Below, in pieces: positions 1 through 6,530 of a stretch of DNA of 37,249 bases; position 1 is the stretch's first letter, and every line of letters begins with the position of its first letter. A model generated the notes under the pieces. The model did no database searches. It had not been told where the DNA came from and worked only from the letters and a program-made list of their open reading frames with translations. The DNA lies in the NCBI GenBank assembly GCA_903923175.1, contig CAIXWQ010001339.1, forward strand, positions 1 through 37,249, given 5' to 3'. This DNA comes from an uncultured delta proteobacterium. GTDB taxonomy: Bacteria; Myxococcota_A; Polyangia; Polyangiales; JADJMO01. Position numbers and translations under genes: made by a program.

Positions 1-253
1 CGCCACCACCGCTGCCACACCCGCCGCCGTCGCAGCCGCCGCCGCTCCCGCAGCCACCCTTGCCGTCGCACTTGCCGCCGCCGCAGCCGCCGCCACCGCA
101 GCCGCCGTGCGCGTGCTCCTCCTCCTCCTCTTCGGGGGGAGGGAGCGCCATGCCTCGGTAGGTCGCGCCGTCGTTCGCGGTCGCGGCCGCGGCCGCCAGC
201 GCCTCGGCCTTCACGCGCTCGATCACGATGCAGCGCTTGGGGGTCCGGGGATC
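1..253 (-). pseudogene. Gly/Cys-rich C-terminal half of an interrupted gene (runs off the left edge)
   Basis: Reading the minus strand on from the TAA at 256-254, the same frame stays open to the window edge for 84 codons. It begins DPRTPKRCIVIERVKAEALA, continues through an alanine-rich linker, Pro-Pro-Pro and six glutamates, and ends in a glycine/cysteine tail with CGGGGCGGGKCDGKGGCG-type repeats. The first residues are what a DUF3592-like protein would have after its Val-Leu-Val-Val strand (a Tyr-Asp-Pro-x-x-Pro motif). I therefore read this as the continuation of the gene at 254-664, cut off by a nonsense codon. Gly/Cys tails of this kind are seen in bacterial membrane proteins and may bind metal. 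Alternatively it is a separate gene starting at GTG 226, but no ribosome site is visible there. The 3' end lies outside the window. Confidence 0.5.
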
Positions 254-664
254 TTAGACCACCAGAACGTTCTCGCCGGGGCGCAGCCCGCGTCGCGCGA
301 GCGGCGCGCCGAAGACGACCCCCTGCACCTTGGCGTCGTCGACGAGGTACTCCACGCGCACCACGTGGTCGCGGCGCCCGGCGCCGGCCGGCTCGACGTC
401 GACCACGCGCGCGACGACCTCGCGCCCCTCGCGGTAGAGCTGCTCGCGACCGATCGCCTCGCGATGCTCGAACCAGCGGACGCTGGGGATGACCCCGAGC
501 ACGACCGCGAGGAACAGCGCGACGAACATCCACTTGCCCATGACGATCAAGGGGATCACGCCGAGCGCCGCCATCAGCAGGGCGATGCGCCAGGGGTAGG
601 GCTTGTAAGAGACGCGCGGAAGCCCAGTGAGCTTCCGGACTTCGGGCGTCAGCGCGCGGTTCAC
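254..664 (-). CDS. DUF3592-like membrane protein, ending at a probable premature stop
   Basis: The frame encodes 136 residues from a GTG start. Two hydrophobic segments lie at about residues 26-43 and 45-62, followed by a soluble beta-rich part with R-V-V-D-V-E, an Arg-Val-Glu-Tyr strand and G-E-N-V-L-V-V at the end. This layout, two membrane helices and then a small beta domain, matches DUF3592-type proteins of unknown function. In those proteins the last strand is normally followed by Tyr-Asp-Pro. Here the Tyr position is TAA and the frame continues with Asp-Pro (see 1-253). A TAATTC box lies 7 nt upstream of the GTG and no Shine-Dalgarno is visible. It lies 10 nt downstream of a possible tiny ORF (675-863). 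The coding region is clear; the function is unknown. Confidence 0.7.
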   Translation of the reverse strand: MNRALTPEVRKLTGLPRVSYKPYPWRIALLMAALGVIPLIVMGKWMFVALFLAVVLGVIPSVRWFEHREAIGREQLYREGREVVARVVDVEPAGAGRRDHVVRVEYLVDDAKVQGVVFGAPLARRGLRPGENVLVV

Positions 665-674
665 GGGGCGAGAA

Positions 675-863
675 TTAGCACGCGCCGGGCCGCCGCGCCG
701 GTGAGGCGGATCCGGCGTCCCCGGAGCGCGACGGAGCGAGGATTCCGTCGTGAGGCGATCGCACGGGAATCACCGCGCGCGCGTGCTCGCGGCAAGCGCG
801 CTGCCCACGGCTGCCGAGCCTTTCGCCGGCGGCCGGCGCGTGGCAGATCGCGCAGCGCATCAT
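675..863 (-). CDS. possible small zinc-finger protein, head-on with the serA start
   Basis: This small minus-strand frame (62 codons) starts ATG-ATG just after a good ribosome site (GGAGG). It begins MMRCAICHAPAAGERLGSRG and contains C-x2-C followed about 20 residues later by C-x2-H, a spacing seen in small bacterial zinc-ribbon proteins. Codons end in G/C in the first half but less so in the second half. It stops 10 nt before the GTG of the DUF3592-like gene, so the two could form an operon. Its first ATG overlaps the serA ATG by two bases on the opposite strand (CATCATGG), which argues for caution. No function can be assigned. It could be an accidental frame in the serA leader. Confidence 0.33.
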   Translation of the reverse strand: MMRCAICHAPAAGERLGSRGQRACREHARAVIPVRSPHDGILAPSRSGDAGSASPARRPGAC

Positions 864-2115
864 GGCCTCCTCCGACTCGAACCCCGCCCGCCCGAGCACC
901 TCGTTCCCCAAGGAGCAGATCCAGGTCCTGCTGCTGGAGAACATCCACCCGAGCGCGCACGCGCTCTTCCGCGCGGAGGGGTTCCAGCTCGAGGTGCTCT
1001 CGGGCGCCCTCAAGGAAGAGGAGCTCAAGAAGAAGATCGCGACCGCGCACGTGCTCGGCATCCGGAGCAAGACCTACGTGAGCGACGCGGTGCTCGCCGA
1101 GGGGCGACGGCTCCTCACCGTGGGCTGCTTCTGCATCGGCACCAACCAGGTCGAGCTCGAGAACGCCAAGCTGCGCGGCGTCCCGGTCTTCAACGCGCCG
1201 TTCAGCAACACGCGCAGCGTCGCGGAGCTGATGATCGCGGAGATCGTCGCGCTCGGGCGGCAGCTGGGCGATCGCTCGAGCGAGATGCACCGCGGCGTGT
1301 GGCGCAAGGTCGCGACGGCGTGCCACGAGATCCGCGGCAAGACCCTCGGCATCGTCGGCTACGGCCACATCGGCCGGCAGCTCGGCGTCATGGCCGAGTC
1401 GATGGGCCTGAACGTCGTCTTCTTCGACATCGCGACCCGGCTCCCGATGGGGAACAACCGCTCGCTCGGCACGCTCAAGGAGCTGCTGCAGGTCTCCGAC
1501 TTCGTGAGCCTGCACGTGCCGGCGACGACGCAGACGCACGAGATGATCGGCGAAGGGGAGCTCGCGGCGATGAAGAAGGGGGCATGCCTGCTGAACGCCT
1601 CGCGCGGCACCGTCGTGCAGATCGGCCCGCTCGCGGCGGCGCTGCAGTCCGGCCACGTGGCCGGCGCGGCGATCGACGTCTTCCCCGAGGAGCCCGAAGC
1701 GAACGGCGAGGGGTTCGCGACCGAGCTGCAAGGGCTGCCGAACGTCATCCTCACCCCGCACATCGGCGGCTCCACCGAGGAGGCGCAGGAGAACATCGGA
1801 CGCGAGGTCGCGACCTCGCTCATCAAGGTCGTCAACGCGGGCGCGACCGCCGGCGCGGTGAACTTCCCGCAGGTCGAGCTGCCGCCGCTGCGCGACGCGC
1901 ACCGCATCGTGAACGTGCACCGCAACGTCCCCGGCGTGCTCCGCGACATCAACAAGATCGTCTCGGACGCGAACGCCAACATCGAGGCGCAGGTGCTCGC
2001 GACCGATCCCAAGGTCGGCTACCTGCTCATGGACATCGACCAGGACGCCAGCGACGAGGTGCGCGCGGAGATGTCGAAGCTGCCGACGAACATCCGCACG
2101 CGGGTGCTGTACTGA
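862..2115 (+). CDS. serA: D-3-phosphoglycerate dehydrogenase, E. coli type with ACT domain
   Basis: This cytosolic enzyme oxidises 3-phosphoglycerate to 3-phosphohydroxypyruvate with NAD, the first step of serine synthesis. The 417 residues follow the E. coli SerA pattern closely. They include the substrate-domain motif GCFCIGTNQV at 88-97, NAPFSNTRSVAEL at 111-123 and the Rossmann loop GYGHIGRQLG at 166-175. Catalytic Arg248 lies in NASRGT, a Glu at about 277, and His300 in LTPHIGGST. A C-terminal ACT domain (about 347-417) is where serine feedback acts in the family. The length equals E. coli SerA (about 410), not the longer type with an intervening domain. The ATG is the first in frame; no strong ribosome site is visible. 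The gene is followed by three hairpins and then a D-2-hydroxyglutarate-dehydrogenase-like gene on the same strand. Confidence 0.96.
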   Translation: MASSDSNPARPSTSFPKEQIQVLLLENIHPSAHALFRAEGFQLEVLSGALKEEELKKKIATAHVLGIRSKTYVSDAVLAEGRRLLTVGCFCIGTNQVELENAKLRGVPVFNAPFSNTRSVAELMIAEIVALGRQLGDRSSEMHRGVWRKVATACHEIRGKTLGIVGYGHIGRQLGVMAESMGLNVVFFDIATRLPMGNNRSLGTLKELLQVSDFVSLHVPATTQTHEMIGEGELAAMKKGACLLNASRGTVVQIGPLAAALQSGHVAGAAIDVFPEEPEANGEGFATELQGLPNVILTPHIGGSTEEAQENIGREVATSLIKVVNAGATAGAVNFPQVELPPLRDAHRIVNVHRNVPGVLRDINKIVSDANANIEAQVLATDPKVGYLLMDIDQDASDEVRAEMSKLPTNIRTRVLY

Positions 2116-2127
2116 TGGCTTTGCAAC

Positions 2128-2206
2128 GGGCTCGCTTCGCGAGCCCTACGAGGGGGCGCGCCGCCGCTCCCCCTCGTGCTCCCCCACCGGGCGCGATGCT
2201 TCGCGC
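2128..2206. repeat. three tandem perfect hairpins between serA and the next gene
   Basis: Three inverted repeats follow one another in 79 bases. The first is GGGCTCGC-TTC-GCGAGCCC (2128-2146, 8-bp stem). The second is ACGAGGGGG (2148-2156) paired with CCCCCTCGT (2169-2177), a 9-bp stem. The third is GCGCGA-TGCT-TCGCGC (2191-2206, 6-bp stem). There is no T-tract. The element could be a terminator or attenuator, an mRNA-stabilising structure between cotranscribed genes, or a copy of a dispersed intergenic repeat. Only this one copy was seen in the window. Confidence 0.6.
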
Positions 2207-2236
2207 GCGGTGAACGGCGGTCACGAGGAACTACGG

Positions 2237-3634
2237 ATGGCGCTCCCCGAAGCCTTCACGCGCGCGATCGCGCAGGGATTCCCGGCCGATTTCGCGTCGA
2301 CCGATGCGAGCGATCTCGCCGAGTACGGCAAGGACTGGACGAAGGTCCACGCCCCCGCGCCGTCGCTCGTGTGCTGGCCGCGCACGACCGAGGAGGTGTC
2401 GAAGCTCCTCGCGCTCTGCAACGAGCACGGCGTCGCGGTCGTGCCCTCGGGGGGCCGCACCGGGCTCGCGGCGGGGGCGATGGCGGCGAGCGGCGAGGTC
2501 GTGCTCTCGCTCGCGCGCATGCGGCGCATCGATCCGGTCGACGTGCTCGGCAACACCGTGCGCGTGCAGGCCGGCGCGATCACCGAGGCGGTGCACGAGC
2601 ACTGCAAGGAGCACGGGCTCACCTGGCCGGTCGACTTCGCCTCCAAGGGGTCGAGCCACGTGGGCGGCAACATCGCCACCAACGCGGGGGGCGTGAAGGT
2701 CATCCGCTACGGGCTCACGCGCAACTGGGTGCTCGGGCTCGAGGTCGTGCTCGCGAGCGGCGAGGTGCTCGAGCTCAACGGCGCGCTCGAGAAGAACAAC
2801 ACCGGCGTCGACCTGCGGCAGCTGTTCATCGGCAGCGAGGGGACGCTCGGCGTGATCACCGAGGCGACGCTCAAGCTGCACAAGCTCCCGGGCAAGCTCG
2901 ACGTCTTCCTCTTCGCGGTGCCCGATCTCGCCGGCGTGCTGCGCCTCTTCCGCGAGGCGCGCAGCGCGGGGCCGTTCGTCATCAGCGCCTACGAGTTCTT
3001 CACCGATCGCTGCCTCGCGCGCATCGCGCGGCACCGGAGCGTGAAGCCGCCGTTCGCCACCGAGTCGTCTCACTACGTGCTGCTCGAGGTCGAGGCGCAG
3101 GACCAGGACGCGCTCGACGCGTGGCTCGGCTCGCTCTTCGAGCGCGAGCTCGTGCTCGACGGCGTCAAGGCGCAGCACGCCGGCGAGGCGGCGCAGCTCT
3201 GGGCGCTGCGCGAGGGGATCTCCGAGAGCCTCACGGCGACCGGGATGCCGCACAAGAACGACATCTCGCTGCCGATCGCCGGCCTCGAGGCGTTCTGCGG
3301 GGAGCTCGAGGTGCTCTTCGCCACCCGCTACCCCGAGTGGGAGATCTGCAACTTCGGCCACATCGGCGACGGCAACCTGCACGTCAACGTCATGAAGCCC
3401 GACGAGATGCCGAAGGCGGACTTCCTCGCGAAGACGAAGGAGGCCGATCGGCACATGTTCGAGCTGGTGCAGAAGCACCGCGGCTCGGTCTCGGCCGAGC
3501 ACGGCATCGGGCTGCTCAAGAAGGGGGCGCTCGGCTACTCGCGCACGCCGCGCGAGATCGAGATCTTCAAGGCGATGAAGCGCGCGCTGGATCCCAAGGG
3601 GATCCTCAACCCCGGCAAGGTGTTCGATCTCTGA
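2237..3634 (+). CDS. FAD-linked 2-hydroxyacid dehydrogenase, probably D-2-hydroxyglutarate dehydrogenase
   Basis: The 465-residue protein has the two-domain layout of the GlcD/D-lactate dehydrogenase family. The N-terminal FAD-binding domain carries VVPSGGRTGLAAGA, SSHVGGNIATNAGG and FIGSEGTLGVITEATLKL. The C-terminal FAD-oxidase domain carries FGHIGDGNLHVNV and SAEHGIGLLKKGALGYSR, and the protein ends DPKGILNPGKVF. The Leu-Gly-Tyr-Ser after Ser-Ala-Glu-His-Gly-Ile-Gly resembles D-2-hydroxyglutarate dehydrogenases more than GlcD. I chose ATG 2237 because GAGGA lies 7 nt before it; an in-frame start at 2210 adds nine unlikely residues. The position behind serA fits: SerA can reduce 2-oxoglutarate to D-2-hydroxyglutarate, and a coupled dehydrogenase recycles it, as described in Pseudomonas stutzeri. 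Glycolate or D-lactate remain possible substrates. Confidence 0.85.
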   Translation: MALPEAFTRAIAQGFPADFASTDASDLAEYGKDWTKVHAPAPSLVCWPRTTEEVSKLLALCNEHGVAVVPSGGRTGLAAGAMAASGEVVLSLARMRRIDPVDVLGNTVRVQAGAITEAVHEHCKEHGLTWPVDFASKGSSHVGGNIATNAGGVKVIRYGLTRNWVLGLEVVLASGEVLELNGALEKNNTGVDLRQLFIGSEGTLGVITEATLKLHKLPGKLDVFLFAVPDLAGVLRLFREARSAGPFVISAYEFFTDRCLARIARHRSVKPPFATESSHYVLLEVEAQDQDALDAWLGSLFERELVLDGVKAQHAGEAAQLWALREGISESLTATGMPHKNDISLPIAGLEAFCGELEVLFATRYPEWEICNFGHIGDGNLHVNVMKPDEMPKADFLAKTKEADRHMFELVQKHRGSVSAEHGIGLLKKGALGYSRTPREIEIFKAMKRALDPKGILNPGKVFDL

Positions 3635-3653
3635 CGCCCGGCGCGCGCGCGGA

Positions 3654-4277
3654 TCAGCGCGCGGCGCGCTTGCGGGGCGACGAGGACTTCGCGGCGAGCC
3701 GCGCGCTCACCGTCCGCGCGGCCTCCTCGATGGCCGCGTCGACGTCGATCGCGCCCGGCTCGAAGTAGTGCTGCGTGGCGATCCCGAGCACGAGCGCCAC
3801 CAGCAGCGCGCCCATCGTCGCGGGGTCTAGCTTGGCGATCTCGCCGGCGTCGCGCGCGCGCTTCAGCAGCTTGGTCGAGCGCGCGCGGTAGCGGCCGTAG
3901 AGCTCGGCGTTGAGTCGCCGCACCTCCGGGTCGGCCGAGAGGCGCCCCCAGAACGACAGGATCACGCGCCCCGCCTCGGCGCGATCGACGAAGCCGCGCA
4001 CGTTCGCGCGCAGCACCGCGCGCACCTTCTCGTCGATCGTGGCGCCCGCCTCGACCTCCGACTGCACGGCGGCGTCGATCTCCTCGATCGCGCTCGCGAA
4101 GACCGCGCGGACGATCTCGTCCTTGCTGGCGAAGTGGTAGGTGATCACGCCGCGGGTGAACGCGAGCCGCTCCTCGAGCGCGCCGAACGTCAGCGCCTCG
4201 AGCCCTTGCTCGGCCACGAGGCGCCTCGCCGCCGCGACGATCTGCGCGCGGCGAAAATCGCGGACCGTCTCAGACAA
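3654..4277 (-). CDS. TetR-family transcriptional regulator
   Basis: The protein has 207 residues. The N-terminal helix-turn-helix lies at about residues 8-55 (A-A-R-R-L-V-A-E-Q-G then T-R-G-V-I-T-Y-H-F-A-S-K-D-E-I), the TetR signature. The rest is an all-helical ligand-binding and dimerisation domain with no recognisable ligand signature. The start is TTG, overlapping the stop of the upstream FAD enzyme gene by 8 nt (TTGTCTGA). No ribosome site of its own is visible, so translation is probably coupled. It is the last gene of a two-gene unit and probably represses that unit through the palindrome at 6025-6054. Its 3' end faces the flavoprotein gene across 19 bp. Confidence 0.9.
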   Translation of the reverse strand: MSETVRDFRRAQIVAAARRLVAEQGLEALTFGALEERLAFTRGVITYHFASKDEIVRAVFASAIEEIDAAVQSEVEAGATIDEKVRAVLRANVRGFVDRAEAGRVILSFWGRLSADPEVRRLNAELYGRYRARSTKLLKRARDAGEIAKLDPATMGALLVALVLGIATQHYFEPGAIDVDAAIEEAARTVSARLAAKSSSPRKRAAR

Positions 4278-6006
4278 GCGCGGGCGTCTGCTTCGCCGCC
4301 GGCGCGAAGGCCTCCTTCGCGTCTCCTGCGTCCTGCGCCTCCTCGATCACGCTGCGCTTCAACAGGTGCTTGGGCCACGCCTCGGGGCGATCGCTCGGCA
4401 GCACGGTGACGTCGCCGCCGTCGTTCTTGAACAGCTCGGGGAGCTTGCAGCGGAGCAGCTGCGCCGCGACGACCAGCCCCGAGATGTGCGCCCCCATCAC
4501 GCCGTGGCTGAGCGTGCTCGCGCCGCACATCCAGAGCCCTTTGATCGAGGTCTTGAGCGGCTGCGCGAACGGGCCGATCTGCGCGAGGCTCTTCTCGGTG
4601 CCGTACAGGTTGCCGCGCGTCGCCGCGACGTAGTGCACGTTGGAGAGCGGCGTGCCGAGCTCGGCGAACGTGACGTGCTTCTCGAGGCCCGGGATGACGT
4701 GCGAGGCCATCTCGAGCATCCGGCCGAGCAGCTCGCGCTTCTGCGCCTCGTAGCTCTCGGGGCGCGCGCCGTACTTCGTGTCGGACCAGCTCTTGAACGC
4801 GTCGTAGCCCACGAACGCGAACGACTCGAGCGTGTGCTTGCCCGCGTACTGCTTGCTCGGATCCTTGAGCGTCGTGCAGGTGACGAAGCCGCCCGGGATC
4901 GGCCCCGATCCGGGGCCCCACGCCTCGAGCCCCTTCTTGTACGTCCCCTCGACGTCGCCGCCGCCGAAGTACCAGTAGTTGCCCGAGTCGAAGCCGCGCC
5001 CGCGCAGATCGAGATCGGTCGCCATGAACAGGCTGATGGCCGAGACCGACCACTTGGTGTGGGCGAGGCGCAGGCGCTCGACGGTCGAGAGGTGCTCGAG
5101 GCCCACGAGGCGTCGCAGCGTGACGTCCGGATCGGCGTTGCTGATGACCGTCTCGGCGCGGATCTCGGTGCCGTCGGCGAGGCGCACCCCGATGGCGCGC
5201 CCGGCTTCGACGAGGATGCGCGAGACCTCGGCGCGCACCTTGATCTCGCCGCCCGCCTTGCGAAGCGCGCGGAGGAACGCGCGCGGGAGCGAGGCGCCGC
5301 CGCCGCGCGGGTAGTAGCCGCCGCCGAAGTAGTGCGCCTGCACCGCGGCGTGGATCACCGCCGGCATCTGCGAGGGGGGGAGCCCCGTGTCGCCCGCCTG
5401 GGCGCCGAGCACCGCGCGGCAGCGAGGATCGCGCACGTGGTGCTCGATGAGGGCCTGCGCCGAGCGCACGACCCACCGCGAGACGGTGGGCGCGGTGAAG
5501 GGGAGCTTCGCCACGTCGGAGAGGCGCTCGAGGCTCATCAGCGCGTTGAGCTCGCGCGCGATGTTCTGGACGTCGTCGAAGTACGCGCGGAGACCTGCGC
5601 GCTCACGCGGGAAGTGCGCGCTCATCGCCTCGACGAGGCGGTCCTTTCCCTTCACGTAGTCGAAGCGATCGCCCGGGCCGTCGCCGAGCAGGATGTGGTC
5701 GTAGCCGTCGGGGTTGAGCTCGCAGAAGACGAGGTCGCCGCCGAGGCCGAGCCCCTCGTACATGCGCCGGGCCATGCCCCCTTCGCCGAGCTCGCCGAGA
5801 TAGTGCACGCCGGGGCTGAAGCGGTAGCCGCCGAGGCTGAACGAGTGGCACCAGCCGCCCGGCAGGTAGTGCTGCTCGAGCACGAGGACCTTCTTGCCGG
5901 CCCGCGCGAGCGCGACCGCCGCTGCGAGCCCTCCCGCGCCCGAGCCGATCACCACGACGTCCACGTCCGTTCGCCCTGCCTGCTTCGCGCTCGCCTGGTG
6001 ATCCAT
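4270..6006 (-). CDS. FAD-dependent oxidoreductase of the retinol saturase / carotenoid isomerase (CrtI-like) family
   Basis: The protein has 578 residues. A dinucleotide-binding motif GSGAGGLAAAVALARAG starts at residue 21, with the ribose-binding Glu at 44 (V-L-V-L-E-Q). Next come PGGWCHSF and GVHYLGELG, typical of the RetSat/CRTISO branch of phytoene-desaturase-like enzymes. The C-terminal FAD motif is G-L-W-M-C-G-A-S-T-L-S-H-G-V-M-G-A-H. Family members saturate or isomerise polyene chains or other isoprenoid or lipid double bonds; the substrate here is not known. The ATG at 6006 is preceded by GGAGGG with 7-nt spacing. It is the first gene of a unit with the TetR gene, driven by a TATAAT promoter inside a large palindrome. 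The final 40 or so residues are a low-complexity tail. Confidence 0.88.
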   Translation of the reverse strand: MDHQASAKQAGRTDVDVVVIGSGAGGLAAAVALARAGKKVLVLEQHYLPGGWCHSFSLGGYRFSPGVHYLGELGEGGMARRMYEGLGLGGDLVFCELNPDGYDHILLGDGPGDRFDYVKGKDRLVEAMSAHFPRERAGLRAYFDDVQNIARELNALMSLERLSDVAKLPFTAPTVSRWVVRSAQALIEHHVRDPRCRAVLGAQAGDTGLPPSQMPAVIHAAVQAHYFGGGYYPRGGGASLPRAFLRALRKAGGEIKVRAEVSRILVEAGRAIGVRLADGTEIRAETVISNADPDVTLRRLVGLEHLSTVERLRLAHTKWSVSAISLFMATDLDLRGRGFDSGNYWYFGGGDVEGTYKKGLEAWGPGSGPIPGGFVTCTTLKDPSKQYAGKHTLESFAFVGYDAFKSWSDTKYGARPESYEAQKRELLGRMLEMASHVIPGLEKHVTFAELGTPLSNVHYVAATRGNLYGTEKSLAQIGPFAQPLKTSIKGLWMCGASTLSHGVMGAHISGLVVAAQLLRCKLPELFKNDGGDVTVLPSDRPEAWPKHLLKRSVIEEAQDAGDAKEAFAPAAKQTPALV

Positions 6007-6024
6007 GGTGCTGCCCTCCGAACG

Positions 6025-6054
6025 GCGCGATTATAACACGCGTTCTAATCGCGC
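6025..6054. promoter_or_regulatory. 30-bp palindromic operator, probable TetR site
   Basis: The core ATTATAACACGCGTTCTAAT (6030-6049) is an imperfect inverted repeat with 16 of 20 positions symmetric. It is flanked by GCGCG and CGCGC, which extend the dyad to 30 bp. It stands out as an AT-rich patch in GC-rich DNA. It covers the -10 box of the minus-strand FAD enzyme gene, so binding would block transcription. The TetR gene in the same unit is the obvious binder (inference). Confidence 0.75.
6030..6035 (-). promoter_or_regulatory. -10 box (TATAAT) of the FAD enzyme-tetR unit
   Basis: On the minus strand TATAAT is a perfect -10 hexamer, preceded by TG-T. A weak -35 (TTGCGC or ATTGCG) lies 15-16 nt upstream. 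It would give a short leader carrying GGAGGG ahead of ATG 6006. Confidence 0.6.
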
Positions 6055-6105
6055 AATGGGCGTTATGTCCGCGACGCCGGGCTTCCCCCGCGGGGGGACC
6101 GCGGT

Positions 6106-6492
6106 ATGAAGCGCGGCGTGACCGCGCCGGCGCCTCCGTCCCCTCGCCGCGCAGGGCTGCGCCTCGCGCTGACCGGCGTCGTGACGCTCCTGCTGGGGGT
6201 CGGCCTGCTCGTCTTCATCGACGGCGTGACCGATCGCGCGCTGTCGTTCCCCGAGATCGGCTCCAGGCCGCCCATCGGCATCCAGTTCCTCGCCGGGCTC
6301 CCCGCGACGCTCGGCTACGTGATCGCCGCGCTCGGGCTCTACCGTTTCCTGACGAACCGCGCTCCCGACGCCGACGGCGAAGGGAAGGTGGCGCCGATGC
6401 TCTGGGCTGCGCGCGCCGCGCTCGGCCTGGCGCTCGTGCTCGTGTTCTTCGCGGGCGCGTACGGGATCACGATGCTGATGCGCATGCGTTGA
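6106..6492 (+). CDS. small three-helix membrane protein, unknown function
   Basis: The 128-residue protein has a basic, proline-rich N-terminus. It has three clear hydrophobic segments at about residues 18-41, 61-84 and 102-125, with an extracytoplasmic or cytoplasmic loop between the first two. No family is recognised. The ATG follows a GGGGGA stretch at 7-8 nt that may serve as ribosome site. It is divergent from the FAD enzyme unit and may share the control region at 6007-6105, including the palindrome. The next gene on the same strand begins 38 nt later. Confidence 0.65.
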   Translation: MKRGVTAPAPPSPRRAGLRLALTGVVTLLLGVGLLVFIDGVTDRALSFPEIGSRPPIGIQFLAGLPATLGYVIAALGLYRFLTNRAPDADGEGKVAPMLWAARAALGLALVLVFFAGAYGITMLMRMR

Positions 6493-6530
6493 GGCGAGCG
6501 CGCGGCACGCCGGATGCTCGTCCCTGGCGC

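Noticed and set aside
1-115. Short GCCGCC/GCAGCC repeats at the left edge as a CRISPR or satellite array
   Set aside because: No constant repeat-spacer spacing is present. The pattern is explained by Gly/Cys codons on the minus strand.
4141-6036. A 631-codon open frame on the plus strand opposite the FAD enzyme gene
   Set aside because: Antisense shadow with no motif. The minus-strand frame has the FAD motif, a promoter and a ribosome site.
3654-6054. The FAD enzyme as phytoene desaturase of a local carotenoid cluster
   Set aside because: No phytoene synthase, GGPP synthase or cyclase is nearby. The motifs fit the RetSat/CRTISO branch better than CrtI proper.
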